NCBI RefSeq assembly: GCF_022557175.1 | Contig: NZ_CP092915.1 | Span: 6,882,001-6,946,000, forward strand | DNA: 64,000 nucleotides | Direction of reading: 5' to 3' | DNA from: Mycolicibacterium sp. YH-1 | GTDB taxonomy: Bacteria > Actinomycetota > Actinomycetes > Mycobacteriales > Mycobacteriaceae | Shown here: positions 54,601 through 64,000 of the stretch, in pieces | Layout of the letters: each line of letters starts with the position of its first letter | Position numbering within the stretch: the first letter of the stretch is position 1 | Notes under the pieces: model-generated | The model's database searches: none | Seen by the model: the letters and a program-made list of their open reading frames with translations, nothing else | Told to the model about the DNA's origin: nothing | Made by a program: the position numbers and the translations under genes

Positions 54601-57600
54601 CAACGGCTGCAGGGCCTCTCGGAGCCCGCGCAGCAGGCGCTGATCCTGGACCTGCTGCGATCGCACATGTCGACGGTGCTCGGCACCACGGACCCGGACT
54701 CGATCGCCGCGGAGCTGGCGTTCTCCGATCACGGTTTCGACTCGCTGACGGCCGTCGAGCTGCGCAACCGGCTCAAGACCGCGACCGGTCTCGCGCTGTC
54801 ACCGACCCTGATATTCGACTACCCGACGCCGGAGGCGCTGGCGGGCTACATCCGCACCGAGCTCGCGGGCGACACCCTGGCGCAGGAAGCACGCCAGACC
54901 TCATCGGCGGTGTCGGTGATCGACGAGCCGATCGCCATCGTCGGGATGTCCTGCCGCTACCCCGGAGGCGTCGACTCCCCGGAGGCGCTGTGGGACATGG
55001 TCGCCGATGGTCGGGACGTCCTCACCGACTTCCCGACCGACCGCGGCTGGGACCTGGCCGGACTGTTCAACGCCGACCCGGACGCCCCCGGCAAGTCGTA
55101 CGCCAGCACGGGCGGCTTCGTCGATGACGTGGCGGGTTTCGACCCGGCGTTCTTCGGGGTGTCTCCCAGCGAGGCGCTGGCGATGGACCCACAGCAGCGG
55201 CTGTTCCTCGAGCTGTCGTGGGAGGCGCTGGAACGCGGCGGTTTCGACCCGGTGTCGTTGCGCGGCAGCGCCACCGGTGTCTTCGCGGGCATCATCGCGC
55301 AGGGCTACGGTATGGGCGCAGACGGTGTCGAGGGCTTCCGGCTGACCGGCCAGGCCGCCAGCATCGCCTCGGGCCGCGTCTCCTACGTGCTCGGCCTCGA
55401 GGGCCCGGCGGTGTCGGTGGACACCGCGTGCTCGTCGTCGTTGGTCGCCCTGCACATGGCGACGCAGTCCCTGCGCCTCGGTGAGTGCGACCTCGCGCTG
55501 GCCGGCGGTGTCACCGTCAACGCGACGCCCGATATCTTCGTCGAGTTCAGCAGGCAGCGTGGGCTGTCCGCCGACGGCCGCTGCAAGGCCTTCGCCGGCG
55601 CGGCGGACGGCACGGGCTTCGCCGACGGCGGTGGCGTGCTGGTGGTCGAGAGACTCTCGGACGCACAGCGTCTCGGTCACCCGGTGCTCGCCGTGGTCCG
55701 CGGGTCCGCGGTCAACCAGGACGGCGCGTCGAACGGTTTGACCGCCCCCAACGGTCCGTCACAGCAGCGCGTGGTGCGCGCCGCGCTCGCCAACGCGGGT
55801 CTCGCACCGAGCGACGTCGACGCCGTCGAGGCGCACGGCACCGGCACCACGCTCGGTGACCCGATCGAGGCGCAGGCGCTGCTCGCGACCTACGGTCAGA
55901 ATCGGTCGGAGCCGCTGTGGCTGGGCTCGATCAAGTCCAATATGGGACACAGCCAGGCCGGTGCAGGCGTGGCCGGCGTGATCAAGGTGATCGAAGCACT
56001 GCGCCACGACACGCTTCCCGCGACGCTGCACGTCGATGAGCCCAGCCCACACGTGGACTGGTCGATGGGATCCATCTCGCTGCTCACCGAGGCCAGGCCG
56101 TGGAAGGCCAAGCAGGCCAACGGGCACGTCCGTCGGGCGGGTGTCTCGTCGTTCGGCATCAGCGGCACCAACGCACACGTGATCATCGAGGAGGCGCCCG
56201 CAGTCGACGCGCCGGTGATCGTCACCGAGCATGCCGGATCCATCGGCTCCTCGCGCGAGCGCTCGTCGGCGGTCTCGCCGTGGACGCTGTCGGCGAAGTC
56301 GCCCGAGGCGTTGACGAGTCAGGCCGGGCGCATCGCCGATCACGTCGAGGCCCACCCGGATCTGGACGTCCTCGACATCGGCTGGACGCTGGGCGGGCGC
56401 AGTGCCTTCGCGCACCGCGCCGTGGTGCTCGGCGCCGACCGCGACGACCTGCTGCGCGGCCTGCGCTCCCTGGCCGCCGACGAACTCACCGATGACGTGG
56501 TCCGGGGCCGCGCCAGCGGCGGCAAGACGGCCTTCGTGTTCCCGGGGCAGGGCTCGCAGGCGCTCGGCATGGGCCGCGAGCTGCACGCCGCCCACCCGGT
56601 GTTCGCCGACGCATTCGACGCGTGTGCCCGCGAACTGGACCGCCACCTTCTGCGCCCGGTGCGCGACGTGATGTGGGGTGCCAACGACGCGCTGCTCGAC
56701 AGCACCGAGTTCGCCCAGCCCGCGCTGTTCACCGTCGAGGTGGCACTGTTCCGGCTGCTCGAATCCTGGGGTGTGCGACCGGACTACCTGATTGGCCACT
56801 CCATAGGCGAGCTTTCGGCCGCGCATGTGGCCGGTGTCCTGTCGCTGGAGAACGCCGCGGCGCTGGTGGTCGCCCGGGGCAGGCTCATGCAGCGCCTGCC
56901 CGAGGGCGGTGCGATGGTCGCCGTCAACGCAACCGAGGACGAGGTCGCACCGCTGTTGCGCGACATCGAATTCGGGGGCGTCTCGATTGCCGCCGTCAAC
57001 GCACCCAATTCGGTCGTGATCTCGGGTCCGCAGGACGCGGTGCTCGCGATCGCCGAGACCCTGCGCGAGCAGGGCCGTCGCACGCATCAGCTCGCGGTGT
57101 CGCACGCGTTCCACTCGTCGCTCATGGAGCCGATGCTGCTGGAGTTCAACACGCTGGCCAGCGGCATGTCCGTTGCGGCGCCGGGCATTCCGGTGATCTC
57201 CAACCTCACCGGTGACGTCGCGGGATCCGACTTCGGTACGTCGGCCTACTGGCAGCGCCACATCCGCGAGGCGGTCCGCTTCGCCGACGGCGTGCGGGCG
57301 CTGGCCGCTGCGGGCGTGACGCGCTTCCTCGAACTCGGACCGGCCAGCGGGCTGACGGCGTCGATCACGCAGACCCTTGCCGATGTCGACGCCGCCACCG
57401 AACCCGTTGCGGTGTCGGTGCTGCGCAAGGACCGGCCGGAGCCCTCCACGCTGTTGACGGCACTCGCCGAGATCAACGTCGCCGGTGGCGATGTCGCCTG
57501 GCGCGGTGTCTGCACCGGCGGCCGACTGGTCGACCTGCCCACCTACGCCTTCCAGCGCCGCCGGTTCTGGCTGTCGGGTCGTGGCGCGGGCGCCACCGAC

Positions 57601-60600
57601 GCCGTGGGTCTTGGCCTCGGCGGTACCGAGCACGCGCTGCTCGGCGCGGTGGTCGAGATGCCGGAGACGGGCGGCGTGACGCTGACCGGCCGGCTCGCGG
57701 TCTCGTCTCAGTCGTGGCTGGCCGACCACGCCGTCGGCGGAGTGGTGCTGTTCCCCGGCGCCGGGTTCGTCGAGCTGGCGATCCGCGCGGGCGATGAGGT
57801 CGGCTGCTCGAGAGTTGATGAGCTGATGCTGCACGCCCCGCTGGTGCTTCCGCCCGAGGGTGTCGCCGTGCAGGTGGTCGTGAGCGCGGCCGATGCCGGC
57901 GGTGCGCACGTGGTGTCGATCTTCTCCCGGCCCGACGGTGACAGGTCGGCGTCGGGCGCCCCATGGACGCTGCACGCCGAGGGTGAACTCGGCGTCGAGT
58001 CATCCGCGCCCGGTGCCGAGCTGACGGTGTGGCCGCCGGTCGGCGCACGTGAGGTCGACGTCGCCGACGCCTACGCGGTGCTGTCGGAGCGTGGTTACCA
58101 GTACGGTCCGGCGTTCCAGAACCTCACCGCGATGTGGCGTCGCGGCGAGGAGATCTTCGCCGAGGTCCAGCTCGGGCAGGACGTGTCGGTCGCCGGGCTC
58201 GGCGTGCACCCGGCCCTCCTCGACGGCGCGCTGCACGCGGTGATCCTCGGCATGGACTCCGAGGAGCTGGCCCTGCCGTTCTCCTGGCAGAAGGTGTCGC
58301 TGCACGCCGCGGGGGCGTCTGCGATCCGGGCCAGGATCGCGCCGAACGGCCCGAGCTCGATGTCGATCGACCTCGCCGACGGACTGGGTCTGCCGGTGCT
58401 GTCGGTGCAGTCGATGGTGGCCCGGCCGGTGACGGCCGCACAGTTGGCGGCAGCCGTCGGCGGCACGTCCGGTGGCGAGCTGTTCGAGGTGGCCTGGACC
58501 CCGCTGGTCCCCGATCCCGCGGCGTCGTCCGACGTCGAGATCCCGTTCCACGAACTGCGCTCGGCGGCAACGGATCCCGGCGTGCAGGAGGTGTACGCCA
58601 CCACGCACGAGGCGCTGGCCCGCATGCAGTCGTGGCTGACCGAACAGGAATCAGCCACGCTGGTCGTCGTCACCAGCGGCGCCGTTGCGCTGCCCGGCGA
58701 GGATCTGCGTGATCTCGGCGGTGCCGCCGCATGGGGTCTGATCCGGGCCGCGCAGACCGAGCATCCCGGCCGTGTGGTGCTGCTGGACACCGATGACTCC
58801 CTGCCGCTGGACCAGGACCTGCTGACGGCCGTCGTGGGCGTCGCCGAACCGCAGGTCGTGCTCCGCAAGGGCGTCCTGCATCACGCCCGCGTGCTGCCGA
58901 GCCGCGCCGCCGACGCGGTGCTGACCCCACCGGCCGACGGTGCGCCGTGGCGGTTGGCTGTCAACAAGTCGAGCACCTCGGGAACATTTGAAGACCTGGT
59001 GCTCGAGCCGATCTCCGACGCTGACGCCCCGCTCGAGCCGGGTCGCATCAGGGTGGCGATCCGCGCGATCGCGGCCAACTTCCGCGACGTGATGATCACG
59101 CTCGGGCTCTACCCCGGCGACGCCGTGATGGGCATCGAGGCCACGGGCGTGGTCACCGAGATCGGTTCCGGCGTCACAGGTGTCGCCGTCGGCGACCGGG
59201 TGATGGGTCTGTTCCCCGAGGGCACCGGCACCGTGGCGACCACCGACGCACGTGTGGTGCTCCCGGTGCCCGCCGACTGGCGCGACGCCCAGGCGGCCGG
59301 TTTCACCGTCGGCTTCGCCACCGCCTACTTCGCGCTGCGCCAGATCGCCGACGTGGCGCCCGGCCAGTCGGTGCTCATCCACGCCGCGACCGGCGGTGTC
59401 GGCATGGCGGCGGTGCAGCTGGCGCGGCACTGGGGCCTTGAGGTGTTCGCCACCGCCAGCCAACCCAAGTGGGACACGTTGCGGGCCATGGGCTTCGACG
59501 ATGACCACATCGGCGACTCCCGCACGCTGGAGTTCGAGCAGAAGTTCCTGGCCGTCACCGGCGGTCGCGGTGTGGATGTCGTACTGGACTCGCTGGCCGG
59601 GGACTTCGTCGATGCCTCGCTGCGCCTGCTGCCGCGTGGTGGCGCGTTCCTGGAGATGGGCAAGACCGATATGCGCGACGCCAACACCGTCGCCGCGGCC
59701 CATCCCGGTGTGCGCTACCGCGCGTTCGACCTGTTCGAGGCCGGCGCCGACGGTGTCGCGTCGATCCTGTCCGGTGTCGCATCGCTGAGCGGAGGCGGTG
59801 TGCTCAAGCCGCTGCCGGTCAGCACGTGGGATGTCCGGCGGGCCCCCGCGGCGCTGCGGCATCTCAGCCAGGCCCGTCACATCGGCAAGGTCGTCATGAC
59901 GATGCCCGAGGCGTGGACGTCGGGCACGGTGCTGATCACCGGCGGCACCGGCATGGCCGGAGCATCCGTCGCGCGTCACATCGTCGCCAATCACGGTGCG
60001 CGCGACCTGCTTCTGGTGTCGCGGCGCGGACCCGACGCCCCTGGTGCGGCCGAGTTGGTCGCCGAACTCACCGAGGCAGGCGCCAACGTGGCGGTCGTCG
60101 CCGCCGACGTCGCCGACCGCGACGCGCTGGCCAAGGTGCTCGCGGGCATCGACCATCCGCGGCCGCTGTCGGCGGTGTTCCACACCGCGGGTGTCATCGA
60201 CGACGCCGTGGTGACGTCGCTGACGCCCGACCGCGTCGACACCGTGCTGCGCGCCAAGGTCGACGCCGCCGACAACCTGCACGAGCTGACCCGCGACCTC
60301 GACGTCTCGGCATTCGTCCTGTTCTCGTCGATGGCCGGACTGGTCGGTGGGTCAGGTCAGGCCAACTACTCGGCGGCCAACGCCTACCTGGACGCACTGG
60401 CCTGGCAGCGCCGCACCCAGGGCCTGCCCGGCATGTCACTGGCGTGGGGCCTGTGGGAGCAGGCCAGCGGGATGACGGGTCACCTGCAGACCGCGGACCT
60501 GGCCAGGCTCAACCGCGACGGCATCCTCGCGTTGCCGGTCGAGGAGGCGCTCAGCCTGCTCGACAAGGCGCTGGTGGTCGATGAGCCGTTCCTGGTGCCG

Positions 60601-61257
60601 GCCCGGATCGATCGCGGTGCGCTGCGCACCAAGTCCTCGGCGGGCACGCTGCCACCGATGTTCAACGAGCTGATCTCCGGTCCGGCGCGGCGCCAGGTGG
60701 GTGACTCACTGGCGGCGGCGCAGTCGCGCTCCGCGCTGACGGCGCGACTGTCGGGGCTGCCCGTCGACGAGCAGCAGATGGTGCTGCTGGATCTGGTGCG
60801 CTCGCATATGGCGACGGTGCTCGGTCTCCCCTCCCCGGACGCGATCGGTGCCGATCTGGCGTTCTCCGATCACGGCTTCGACTCATTGACGGCGGTGGAG
60901 CTGCGCAACCGGCTCAAGGCCGCGACCGGCCTGACGCTGTCGCCGACACTGATATTCGACTACCCCAATCCGTCGGCACTGGCCGAGTACTTCCGCACGC
61001 AGCTCGGCGGCGAGGAGGCCGCGGGGCCCGCCCCCAGCGCCGTCGAGGACGAGCTGCGGCGGGTGGTCGCATCGATCCCGATCAAGCGGCTCCGGCAGGC
61101 TGGCGTGCTCGACATGCTGCTGAACCTCGCCGGGGAGACCGGCTCGGGCAGCCCTGTCGTCGGCGGTGCCGAGGACACCGCCGAGCCGCGCACCCAGGAC
61201 ATAGCGGACATGGATCTGCAGGAGCTGCTGGCAGCGTTCCAGGACGATGACGATTAG
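48688..61257 (+). CDS. pks12: bimodular reducing polyketide synthase, Pks12 (mycoketide synthase)
   Basis: A 4189-residue type I synthase, close in length to M. tuberculosis Pks12. Residues 1-31 form a docking coiled coil ([17 protein letters not shown]). Module 1: KS with Cys203, His338, His376; AT with Ser650 and YASH at 750-753 (methylmalonyl type); DH with His959 and Asp1120; ER near 1380-1680; KR with Ser1834, Tyr1847 and LDD 1790-1792 (B type); ACP with Ser2019. Module 2: KS Cys2248, His2383, His2421; AT Ser2705 and HAFH at 2806-2809 (malonyl type); DH His3014, Asp3179; ER; KR Ser3881, Tyr3894, IDD at 3837; ACP Ser4066. A C-terminal docking tail ends in an acidic stretch and there is no thioesterase. 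Two fully reducing modules with methyl and non-methyl extenders give the repeating unit of mycoketide, made by passing chains between copies. The ATG at 48688 has GAGGA upstream; the open frame before it is not Pks sequence. Confidence 0.95.
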   Translation: MVNQLEHATEALRKALVQVERLKNQNRALLERSGEPIAIVGMSCRFPGGVSTPEDLWDMVAQGRDVVSDLPDDRGWDAAGLYDPDPDAPGKSYARTGGFVENVADFDASFFGIATSEALAMDPQQRMLLELSWEALERAGVDPTSLRGSSTGVFAGVIAGGYGMSDDAIEGYRLTGMTSSVTSGRVAYVLGLEGPAVSVDTACSSSLVALHMAMQALRLGECDLALAGGVTVNATPTIFVEFSRHRGLAPDGRCKPYAGAADGVGWAEGGGVLVVERLSDALRNGHNVLAVVRGSAVNQDGASNGLTAPNGPSQQRVVRAALANAGLTSTQVDVVEGHGTGTPLGDPIEAQALLATYGQDRSQPLWLGSIKSNMGHTQAAAGVAGVIKMIMAMRHELLPKSLHVDEPSPHVDWTAGAVQLLAQAQPWPAGETPRRAGISSFGISGTNAHVIVEQAPAPEAKPATESAPTPLLPWVLTAKSPASLAAQAGRLSRYLEEHADAGDRDVAWTLAGRAAFDHRAVVLGADRAELLAGLAELAADDEAGTRAVRGHATPVSKTAFVFPGQGSQWIDMGVELLSSSTIFAEEIAACDEALSEFVDWSLLDVLRGAPGAPTLDRVDVVQPVLFAVMVSLARLWKSIGVVPDAVIGHSQGEIAAAHVAGALSLRDAARVVALRSKLLIALSGDAGMVSLACSAERARELLLGLGDRVGIAVVNGRSAVVVSGEGAALDELVRQCEALDIRARRIDVDYASHSPAVEAIRDQLVEALAGIEPRSTRTTFISTVTGESMDTAGLDPQYWYRNLRQTVEFDKAVRTACKHGYRAFIEASPHPALIAGIEDTVTDCADAPGDPIVVPSLGRDDGGLDRFMTSAAQAYVAGVPVAWREVCPGGDLLDLPTYAFDRRRFWLSGGAGGSGDASGFGLAGSGHALLNAVVEVPDSGQVMLTGRLAASSQGWLSDHAVGGTVLFPGAGFVELVIRAGDEVGCPAIEELTLQAPLVVPPSGVPLRVVVGPAQESGTRAVSVFSRHADDVADWVLNAEAIVGSEAGTPGADLSAWPPAGAVPVDVSDAYGMLAERGYEYGPAFRGLTAMWRRGDEVFAEVALPQDVAAGDYGVHPALLDSALHAVALAADDFGSTAPHVRGTLALPFSWEQVTLHAAGASSVRVRITPTGTHSVSIELADGLGLPVLSVGSMTARPVSADQIASAMASSRADGELFEVDWSPIKAPATVPPLPDGVVTFESSSAASDSADLPAAVRDATVAALTRIQSFLSEASAHARSNQESGTLVVITRGAVAPVPGADVTDLAGAAVWGLVRAAQTENPGRIVLADVTGEFDLAALLSVGEPQIVLRDGVMYAPRVTRSRGTDGVLTPPDTGKPWRLGVTTAGTFEDLALLEVPNSDAPLPPGHIRVEMRAVAANFRDVMITLGMFTHDALIGSEGSGVVTEIGPDVTGFEIGQRVMGLFPEGTGTLVAADARLVAPIPTGWTDAEAAAALVVFTTAYYGLKELADVAPGQSILIHAATGGVGLAAVQLARHWGMEVFTTASQPKWDTLRAMGFDDDHIGDSRTLDFEQKFLDVTGGRGFDVVLDSLAGDFVDASLRLLPRGGVFLEMGKTDIRDADTVAAAHPGVHYRAFDLFEPGRPRMHDYIVELSAMFEAGILTPLPVTTFDVRRGPAALRHLSQARHIGKVVMTMPGAWTSGTVLITGGTGMAGAAIARHVVTRNGARHLLLVSRRGPDAPGAADLVAELTAAGADVRVVAADAADRAQLQAVLDSVDVPLSAVVHATGVLDDAVIGSLTPERVAPVLRAKVDAAWNLHELTRGANLGAFVLFSSMAGVVGSAGQANYCAANTFVDGLATHRRAHGLPATSLAWGLWDQASAMTGHLADADLSRLGRDGILAMSSDDAMALFDSALVVGEALLAPARIDRSALRTRSAQGVLPPMFSRLASAPTRRRVDDSLVAAKSKSALAQRLQGLSEPAQQALILDLLRSHMSTVLGTTDPDSIAAELAFSDHGFDSLTAVELRNRLKTATGLALSPTLIFDYPTPEALAGYIRTELAGDTLAQEARQTSSAVSVIDEPIAIVGMSCRYPGGVDSPEALWDMVADGRDVLTDFPTDRGWDLAGLFNADPDAPGKSYASTGGFVDDVAGFDPAFFGVSPSEALAMDPQQRLFLELSWEALERGGFDPVSLRGSATGVFAGIIAQGYGMGADGVEGFRLTGQAASIASGRVSYVLGLEGPAVSVDTACSSSLVALHMATQSLRLGECDLALAGGVTVNATPDIFVEFSRQRGLSADGRCKAFAGAADGTGFADGGGVLVVERLSDAQRLGHPVLAVVRGSAVNQDGASNGLTAPNGPSQQRVVRAALANAGLAPSDVDAVEAHGTGTTLGDPIEAQALLATYGQNRSEPLWLGSIKSNMGHSQAGAGVAGVIKVIEALRHDTLPATLHVDEPSPHVDWSMGSISLLTEARPWKAKQANGHVRRAGVSSFGISGTNAHVIIEEAPAVDAPVIVTEHAGSIGSSRERSSAVSPWTLSAKSPEALTSQAGRIADHVEAHPDLDVLDIGWTLGGRSAFAHRAVVLGADRDDLLRGLRSLAADELTDDVVRGRASGGKTAFVFPGQGSQALGMGRELHAAHPVFADAFDACARELDRHLLRPVRDVMWGANDALLDSTEFAQPALFTVEVALFRLLESWGVRPDYLIGHSIGELSAAHVAGVLSLENAAALVVARGRLMQRLPEGGAMVAVNATEDEVAPLLRDIEFGGVSIAAVNAPNSVVISGPQDAVLAIAETLREQGRRTHQLAVSHAFHSSLMEPMLLEFNTLASGMSVAAPGIPVISNLTGDVAGSDFGTSAYWQRHIREAVRFADGVRALAAAGVTRFLELGPASGLTASITQTLADVDAATEPVAVSVLRKDRPEPSTLLTALAEINVAGGDVAWRGVCTGGRLVDLPTYAFQRRRFWLSGRGAGATDAVGLGLGGTEHALLGAVVEMPETGGVTLTGRLAVSSQSWLADHAVGGVVLFPGAGFVELAIRAGDEVGCSRVDELMLHAPLVLPPEGVAVQVVVSAADAGGAHVVSIFSRPDGDRSASGAPWTLHAEGELGVESSAPGAELTVWPPVGAREVDVADAYAVLSERGYQYGPAFQNLTAMWRRGEEIFAEVQLGQDVSVAGLGVHPALLDGALHAVILGMDSEELALPFSWQKVSLHAAGASAIRARIAPNGPSSMSIDLADGLGLPVLSVQSMVARPVTAAQLAAAVGGTSGGELFEVAWTPLVPDPAASSDVEIPFHELRSAATDPGVQEVYATTHEALARMQSWLTEQESATLVVVTSGAVALPGEDLRDLGGAAAWGLIRAAQTEHPGRVVLLDTDDSLPLDQDLLTAVVGVAEPQVVLRKGVLHHARVLPSRAADAVLTPPADGAPWRLAVNKSSTSGTFEDLVLEPISDADAPLEPGRIRVAIRAIAANFRDVMITLGLYPGDAVMGIEATGVVTEIGSGVTGVAVGDRVMGLFPEGTGTVATTDARVVLPVPADWRDAQAAGFTVGFATAYFALRQIADVAPGQSVLIHAATGGVGMAAVQLARHWGLEVFATASQPKWDTLRAMGFDDDHIGDSRTLEFEQKFLAVTGGRGVDVVLDSLAGDFVDASLRLLPRGGAFLEMGKTDMRDANTVAAAHPGVRYRAFDLFEAGADGVASILSGVASLSGGGVLKPLPVSTWDVRRAPAALRHLSQARHIGKVVMTMPEAWTSGTVLITGGTGMAGASVARHIVANHGARDLLLVSRRGPDAPGAAELVAELTEAGANVAVVAADVADRDALAKVLAGIDHPRPLSAVFHTAGVIDDAVVTSLTPDRVDTVLRAKVDAADNLHELTRDLDVSAFVLFSSMAGLVGGSGQANYSAANAYLDALAWQRRTQGLPGMSLAWGLWEQASGMTGHLQTADLARLNRDGILALPVEEALSLLDKALVVDEPFLVPARIDRGALRTKSSAGTLPPMFNELISGPARRQVGDSLAAAQSRSALTARLSGLPVDEQQMVLLDLVRSHMATVLGLPSPDAIGADLAFSDHGFDSLTAVELRNRLKAATGLTLSPTLIFDYPNPSALAEYFRTQLGGEEAAGPAPSAVEDELRRVVASIPIKRLRQAGVLDMLLNLAGETGSGSPVVGGAEDTAEPRTQDIADMDLQELLAAFQDDDD
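53731..53820. repeat. 90-bp near-identical segment shared by the two modules
   Basis: Matches 59866-59955 at 88 of 90 bases, covering the linker into the KR domain and its glycine loop. The two differences are adjacent (GC versus AG). The modules are otherwise much less alike at the DNA level, so this stretch looks like recent gene conversion between modules. Confidence 0.7.
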
Positions 61258-61263
61258 GCCGCG

Positions 61264-63678
61264 ATGAGGGTCGTCGTCACCGGCGCCGACACCCTTCTCG
61301 GTCAGGGCGTGGCGATGCGGCTGACCAGCCTCGGCCACAACGTCACCGGCGTCGGCTCCACGCGTCCCGAGAGTTGGCCGGGCTCAGTCGCATTCACCAC
61401 CGACACCGGCGGGTTGCTGAATGCGGATGTGGTGGCCTGGTGTGATCCCGCCGCACCCCTGCCCGTCACCGGCGCACGACGGATCGTCATGGCCGCACCG
61501 CTGGGCCAGCACGTGCAGCCACCGAGCGACGTCGAGTGCATCGCGGTCCGGTTTCCGCAGGTACTCGGCCGCTCGGTCGATGACGCGGTGCTGCGCCGCT
61601 TCGCCCGGCCGGTGCAACTGAGGTCCGGCGAGATCGTCGACCGGCCTCTTCAGGTGGTGCACCCCAACGACCTGCAACGCGTGTTCGTCCGTGCCGTAAC
61701 GGATTCCAGCCTGCCAGCCGGCGTCATCGACGTCGCCGCCGAGGGCCACACCACCATCCGCGCCATCGCGGGCGCGTTGGGACGGCCGCTACTGCGGGTG
61801 CCGACACGGTTCCTGCCGGTCGCCGACCCCGGTCCGCAGGCACCGCTGGACACCCGTCGCCTGCGCGAGGAGTGGGACTGCGCGCCCACGTGGACCGCGG
61901 CGCAGTGCGTCGATGACTTCGCGTTGGTGTGCCGGGCCCGCTTCGCCATCGGCCATCGTGTCGTGGCCCTGCCGTGGCGCCTGCCGCGGGTACGGGAGAT
62001 CCCGGCGGTGGACACACCGTCCGAGGACGGCGTGGCGCCGGTGCCTGCCGGAATCGGCGGCGCCAACGGTGAGTTCGACACACCAATCGACCCGCGGTTC
62101 CCGGCGTTCGTCGCGACCAACCTGTCCGAGGCGTTGCCCGGACCATTCTCGCCGTCGTCGGCGTCAGTCACCGTGCGTGGCACCAGGGCTGCGGCGCTGG
62201 TGATCTCGCAGCGGCTGCGGCCCGGCGGTGCGGTGCAGCGCGAGATGTCCAAGCGCACCACCGGGGTGTTCGGTCACCGCCTGTATGCCGGTATCACCTC
62301 GGGTCACTTCATGGCCCAGACCGTTCCGCTGGTGAAGCCGGACCTCATCATCAACGGATTCTTCGGCCGGACCATCGAGGGCCTTCCGCTGTTCGGTGAC
62401 GAACTGCCGCCGGTGAATCGGCGCAACATCGTCGGGCACGTACGTGGTGTCCTCACCTTCGCCAACAATCTGCTGGGGTTGACGGCCGGGTCGGGGCAGG
62501 ACACCCGCGACTTCGTCGGCGATGTGACGCGCCTGGAGTCGCGCGCCGCCGGTGTCGCCGATCTTGACGACCAGCAGTTGCGTGAGCTGATGGCGCTGGC
62601 CCGCGACCACGTGGTGCATGCGTGGGTGCTGGCGTCGGCGTCGATCCTGGTGTGCACCGCCTACGGGGTGATCCTGCGGATCCTGTGCGGACGTGACGTA
62701 CTGCCGTCGACCGGTGCGGACATCACCAGCGCACAGTCGCTTGGCGCGGTGCACCGGCTGGCGGCATCCGCACGGCGTGACCCGGCGGTGGTCGCGCTGC
62801 TGAGCACCCCCGAGCCCGACCTCGCCGCCCTGACGCAAATCGCACCCCGGTTCGCCGCCCAGGTGGAACGCGAGATCGGTGTCATCGGCCACCGGGGCCC
62901 CGGTGAGGTCGAAATGCGTTGTGCCACATTCTCCGACGACCCGCGGTTGCTGCTGCGAATGGTCGCCAAGACGTTGCAGGCCCCGGCCTGGTTACCACCG
63001 CAGCCACCCGCTATTCCGCTATGGGTGCGCCCCGTCGCCGCCGCGGCGGCGGGCCAGATGCGTGATCGCGAGGTCCGCCGCGACCGCATGGTCCGCACCA
63101 TCTGGCTGCTGCGCGGACTGCTCCGCGAGTACGGGCGGCGGCTCGTCGCCGCGGGCACCCTCGAGCAGCCCGACGACGTCTTCTACCTGCTGGTCGACGA
63201 ACTGGATGCGCCGCCGCCGGACCTGACGGCAGTCGTGGCCAGGCGCCGGGCGCAGCAGACCGAGCTGCAGCGCCACGTGCCACCGGAGGCGTTCAGTGGC
63301 TCCTGGGCTCCCACGGCGGCGCCCACGACCGAACTGACCGGCGGCGACGTGCTGCACGGGCTGGGCGTCTGCGCAGGCGTCGTACGCGGCCGGGTGCGCG
63401 TCGTGCGCCCCGAGACCATCGACGATCTCGAGCCCGGTGAGATCCTGGTCGCGAAGGTCACCGACGTCGGTTACACCCCGGCGTTCGCCTATGCGGCGGC
63501 CGTCGTCACCGAACTCGGCGGGCACATGTCGCATGCGGCAATCGTGGCCCGTGAGTTCGGTGTGCCGTGTGTGGTCAACGCGCGGGGCGCGTCGACCCGA
63601 CTGCCGACCGGCACCCTGATCGAAGTCGACGGCGGTACGGGACTCGTCACGGTGCTTGCGCCCGCGCCCGACGCCTGA
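61264..63678 (+). CDS. Rossmann/phosphohistidine fusion protein, Rv2047c-like
   Basis: An 804-residue protein starting six bases after the pks12 stop with no clear ribosome site, so likely translationally coupled. Residues 1-235 are an SDR-like Rossmann domain (VVVTGADTLLGQGVAMRL), with Thr in place of the central Gly of TGxxGxxG and no obvious YxxxK. From about 286 (NLSEALPGPFSP) to the end it follows the middle and C-terminal parts of rifampicin phosphotransferase and PEP synthase, finishing with the swivelling domain and His757 in GGHMSHAAIVAREFGVP. The ATP-grasp domain that normally charges that His is absent. The same gene follows pks12 in M. tuberculosis (Rv2047c), so it probably acts on the Pks12 product; a role in reducing or phosphorylating the chain is inference. 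Confidence 0.85.
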   Translation: MRVVVTGADTLLGQGVAMRLTSLGHNVTGVGSTRPESWPGSVAFTTDTGGLLNADVVAWCDPAAPLPVTGARRIVMAAPLGQHVQPPSDVECIAVRFPQVLGRSVDDAVLRRFARPVQLRSGEIVDRPLQVVHPNDLQRVFVRAVTDSSLPAGVIDVAAEGHTTIRAIAGALGRPLLRVPTRFLPVADPGPQAPLDTRRLREEWDCAPTWTAAQCVDDFALVCRARFAIGHRVVALPWRLPRVREIPAVDTPSEDGVAPVPAGIGGANGEFDTPIDPRFPAFVATNLSEALPGPFSPSSASVTVRGTRAAALVISQRLRPGGAVQREMSKRTTGVFGHRLYAGITSGHFMAQTVPLVKPDLIINGFFGRTIEGLPLFGDELPPVNRRNIVGHVRGVLTFANNLLGLTAGSGQDTRDFVGDVTRLESRAAGVADLDDQQLRELMALARDHVVHAWVLASASILVCTAYGVILRILCGRDVLPSTGADITSAQSLGAVHRLAASARRDPAVVALLSTPEPDLAALTQIAPRFAAQVEREIGVIGHRGPGEVEMRCATFSDDPRLLLRMVAKTLQAPAWLPPQPPAIPLWVRPVAAAAAGQMRDREVRRDRMVRTIWLLRGLLREYGRRLVAAGTLEQPDDVFYLLVDELDAPPPDLTAVVARRRAQQTELQRHVPPEAFSGSWAPTAAPTTELTGGDVLHGLGVCAGVVRGRVRVVRPETIDDLEPGEILVAKVTDVGYTPAFAYAAAVVTELGGHMSHAAIVAREFGVPCVVNARGASTRLPTGTLIEVDGGTGLVTVLAPAPDA

Positions 63679-63721
63679 CGTGCCCGGGGACCATCTCGAC
63701 GGGTGTCATATCGTGGCGGTC

Positions 63722-64000
63722 ATGGACTTCGCGATGTCGGCCAAGGGGCAGGACTTCCACGATCGACTCACCGCCTTCATGATCGAGGAGGTGTTCCCCG
63801 CCGAGGAGTCCTACGACGCGTACCGGCTCCAGGCCGGACCAGGTGATCACACCGTTCCGCCGGTGATCGAGGAACTCAAGGTGAAGGCCAAGGCGCGGGG
63901 CCTGTGGAACCTGTTCCTACCGTCGGAGTCGGGGCTGACCAACCTGGAGTACGCCCCGCTGGCCGAGTTGAGCGGCTGGAGCATGGAGCTGGGCCCCGAG
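63722..64000 (+). CDS. acyl-CoA dehydrogenase, 3' end missing
   Basis: The first 93 codons of an acyl-CoA dehydrogenase. MDFAMSAKGQDFHDRLTAFM and GLWNLFLPSESGLTNLEYAPL are the usual N-terminal helices of FadE2/ACAD10-like enzymes. It starts 43 bases after the Rv2047c-like gene and is on the same strand, so it may be in the pks12 operon. The active-site Glu and flavin motifs lie beyond the window. Confidence 0.85.
   Translation, partial: MDFAMSAKGQDFHDRLTAFMIEEVFPAEESYDAYRLQAGPGDHTVPPVIEELKVKAKARGLWNLFLPSESGLTNLEYAPLAELSGWSMELGPE

Noticed and set aside
49812..57975. Long minus-strand frames opposite pks12
   Set aside because: They are antisense shadows of a GC-rich gene with Arg/Ala-rich sequence and no domain.
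60960..61257. Thioesterase at the end of Pks12
   Set aside because: After ACP2 there are only about 120 residues with no GxSxG motif. They look like a docking tail.
1..64000. CRISPR arrays, tRNA genes and insertion sequences
   Set aside because: No regularly spaced repeats, no cloverleaf-like sequence and no transposase motif were seen on either strand by eye. A tRNA or Rfam scan would settle this.

Overview
The window is high-GC DNA with GTG starts, purine-rich ribosome sites and many overlapping stop/start pairs. Its gene content is that of a Mycobacterium or Mycolicibacterium chromosome: a RicR copper repressor with TACCC-N5-GGGTA operators, DUF732-type secreted proteins, mycobacterial lipoproteins, a proton-translocating transhydrogenase operon with a split alpha subunit, and a complete bimodular Pks12-type mycoketide synthase followed by a homologue of M. 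tuberculosis Rv2047c. The species cannot be fixed from the sequence alone. No rRNA, tRNA, CRISPR array, insertion sequence or prophage was recognised.

Layout. 1-2.8 kb: an MFS exporter cut by the window edge, a universal stress protein and two secreted proteins. 2.9-4.7 kb: a compact copper locus with ricR, a 41-residue 9-Cys metallothionein and a small secreted protein, with RicR-type operators at 3491, 4023 and 4194-4233, and a 49-bp segment present twice. 4.7-11.2 kb: a GAP-family membrane protein divergent from a six-gene MoxR/DUF58/VWA operon, then a MOSC protein and a strong hairpin. 11.2-19.7 kb: a tiny secreted protein, Kup, HrpA, a VOC protein, a lipoprotein and a membrane protein. 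19.8-21.8 kb: a PAS-PP2C phosphatase coupled to an alpha/beta hydrolase, the RsbP/RsbQ arrangement. 21.9-29.4 kb: an SRPBCC protein, a lipoprotein, SelO, a membrane M28 peptidase, a tautomerase-like protein and a TetR/DUF1275 pair. 29.4-38.4 kb (minus strand): an oligopeptide ABC transporter with an M24 peptidase, a gamma-glutamyltranspeptidase and a TetR regulator. 38.5-39.3 kb: a cytochrome P450 remnant next to an EthR-like regulator. 39.5-42.4 kb: the transhydrogenase operon. 42.5-48.2 kb: an EamA transporter, an acyl-CoA dehydrogenase, a LacI regulator with a flavoprotein sharing its operator, and a NarL-type two-component pair. 48.7-64 kb: the polyketide locus.

How the parts work together. 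The most interesting region is the polyketide locus. The synthase has two fully reducing modules whose AT motifs predict methylmalonyl then malonyl, the alternation needed for mycoketide, and it has no thioesterase. The next gene joins an N-terminal Rossmann-like region to a PEP-synthase/rifampicin-phosphotransferase-like region with a phosphohistidine motif but no ATP-grasp domain. It is a candidate for release, reduction or phosphorylation of the chain on the way to phosphomycoketide. The second interesting region is the copper locus, where three or four operators point to a metallothionein unlike MymT, a secreted protein and a possible leader peptide translationally coupled to ricR. Other regulatory logic visible in the sequence is a shared palindrome at two TetR loci (28693 and 37650) and a shared LacI-type operator (45229 and 46316).
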